From: Bacteroidales bacterium
Lineage (GTDB): Bacteria > Bacteroidota > Bacteroidia > Bacteroidales > UBA4181
Direction: 5' to 3'
Assembly (NCBI GenBank): GCA_031260845.1
Contig: JAISKR010000157.1
Coordinates: forward strand, 1-6,918
DNA: 6,918 nucleotides
A model generated the notes under the pieces. That model was not told where the DNA came from. It did not search any database and was given only the letters and a program-made list of their open reading frames with translations. Positions 6,749 through 6,918 of this stretch are shown here, in pieces. A program made the position numbers and the translations under genes. Within the stretch, counting starts at the first letter, position 1. Every line of letters starts with the position of its first letter.

Positions 6749-6918
6749 TTTTTACTGTAAGTGGCGCCAAAAACAACGACCTCGCCCACGCCGCTGATGC
6801 GCAAAATTTCCGGTTGAACGTTAATTCTCATATAGTTGGACAGAAACGCATCGTCATAACTGCCATCAGGACTGTAAATTGACACCACCTCCAGAATACT
6901 GTTCTGTCGTTTGATGGT
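6676..6918 (-). pseudogene. Truncated AcrB-type RND efflux transporter (HAE1 family), fragment
   Basis: On the - strand, 55 codons from the right edge to position 6754 match the porter domain of AcrB-family pumps. VVSIYSPDGSYDD corresponds to AcrB VVGVINTDGSMTQ, and ISGVGEVVVFGATYS corresponds to TSGVGDVQLFGSQYA, which is near residue 170-183 of about 1040 in AcrB. In the family this is followed by a MRIW-type motif; here the frame instead reads KNYSQNITAK and stops at 6676-6678, entirely antisense to the end of the porin gene. I found no continuation of the pump in the other minus-strand frames. The product would be about 200 residues with one transmembrane segment and no drug-transport core, hence non-functional. 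The 5' part lies beyond the window. The alternative is a chimeric assembly join. Confidence 0.65.

Overview
The window most likely comes from a member of the Bacteroidales (Bacteroidota). The evidence is two divergent promoters that match the Bacteroidota consensus (a TAnnTTTG -7 box), start codons without clear Shine-Dalgarno sequences, aerobe/anaerobe menaquinone genes of the Bacteroides type, a carbohydrate-active enzyme with a discoidin-like domain, and an RND pump fragment whose sequence resembles Bacteroidota HAE1 pumps. Genus cannot be fixed from the sequence alone.

Layout, left to right. (1) Positions 2-2326, + strand: the 3' part of a large TIM-barrel glycoside hydrolase-like protein (clan GH-D/melibiase-like, with a KFDNC motif), followed by beta-sandwich and discoidin-like regions; its 5' end lies outside the window. 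(2) Positions 2327-2546: an AT-rich convergent intergenic region holding five tandem 10-bp units (consensus CAAYRTATAA) bracketed by an 11-bp inverted repeat whose right arm lies inside the next gene. (3) Positions 2547-5392, - strand: a two-gene menaquinone unit, menB followed after 8 bp by a fused menC-menE gene. Together these encode three pathway steps: OSB synthase, OSB-CoA ligase and DHNA-CoA synthase. (4) Positions 5393-5497: a divergent promoter region with a perfect 10-bp inverted repeat over the men -7 box. (5) Positions 5498-6748, + strand: a DcaP/porin-like outer-membrane beta-barrel with signal peptide. (6) Positions 6676-6918, - strand: part of an AcrB-type RND efflux pump whose homology stops abruptly 5 bp beyond the porin stop codon, which looks like a rearrangement or deletion junction.

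The men genes act together on the cytoplasmic side to make the naphthoquinone ring of menaquinone. MenC dehydrates SHCHC to OSB, MenE activates OSB to OSB-CoA, and MenB closes the ring to DHNA-CoA. menF, menD and menH are not next to menB here. The porin and glycosidase have no evident metabolic link to menaquinone. I do not see a defence system, CRISPR array, RNA gene or intact mobile element. The most unusual points are the broken RND gene at the right edge, the menC-menE fusion and the repeat cluster at the end of that fusion.
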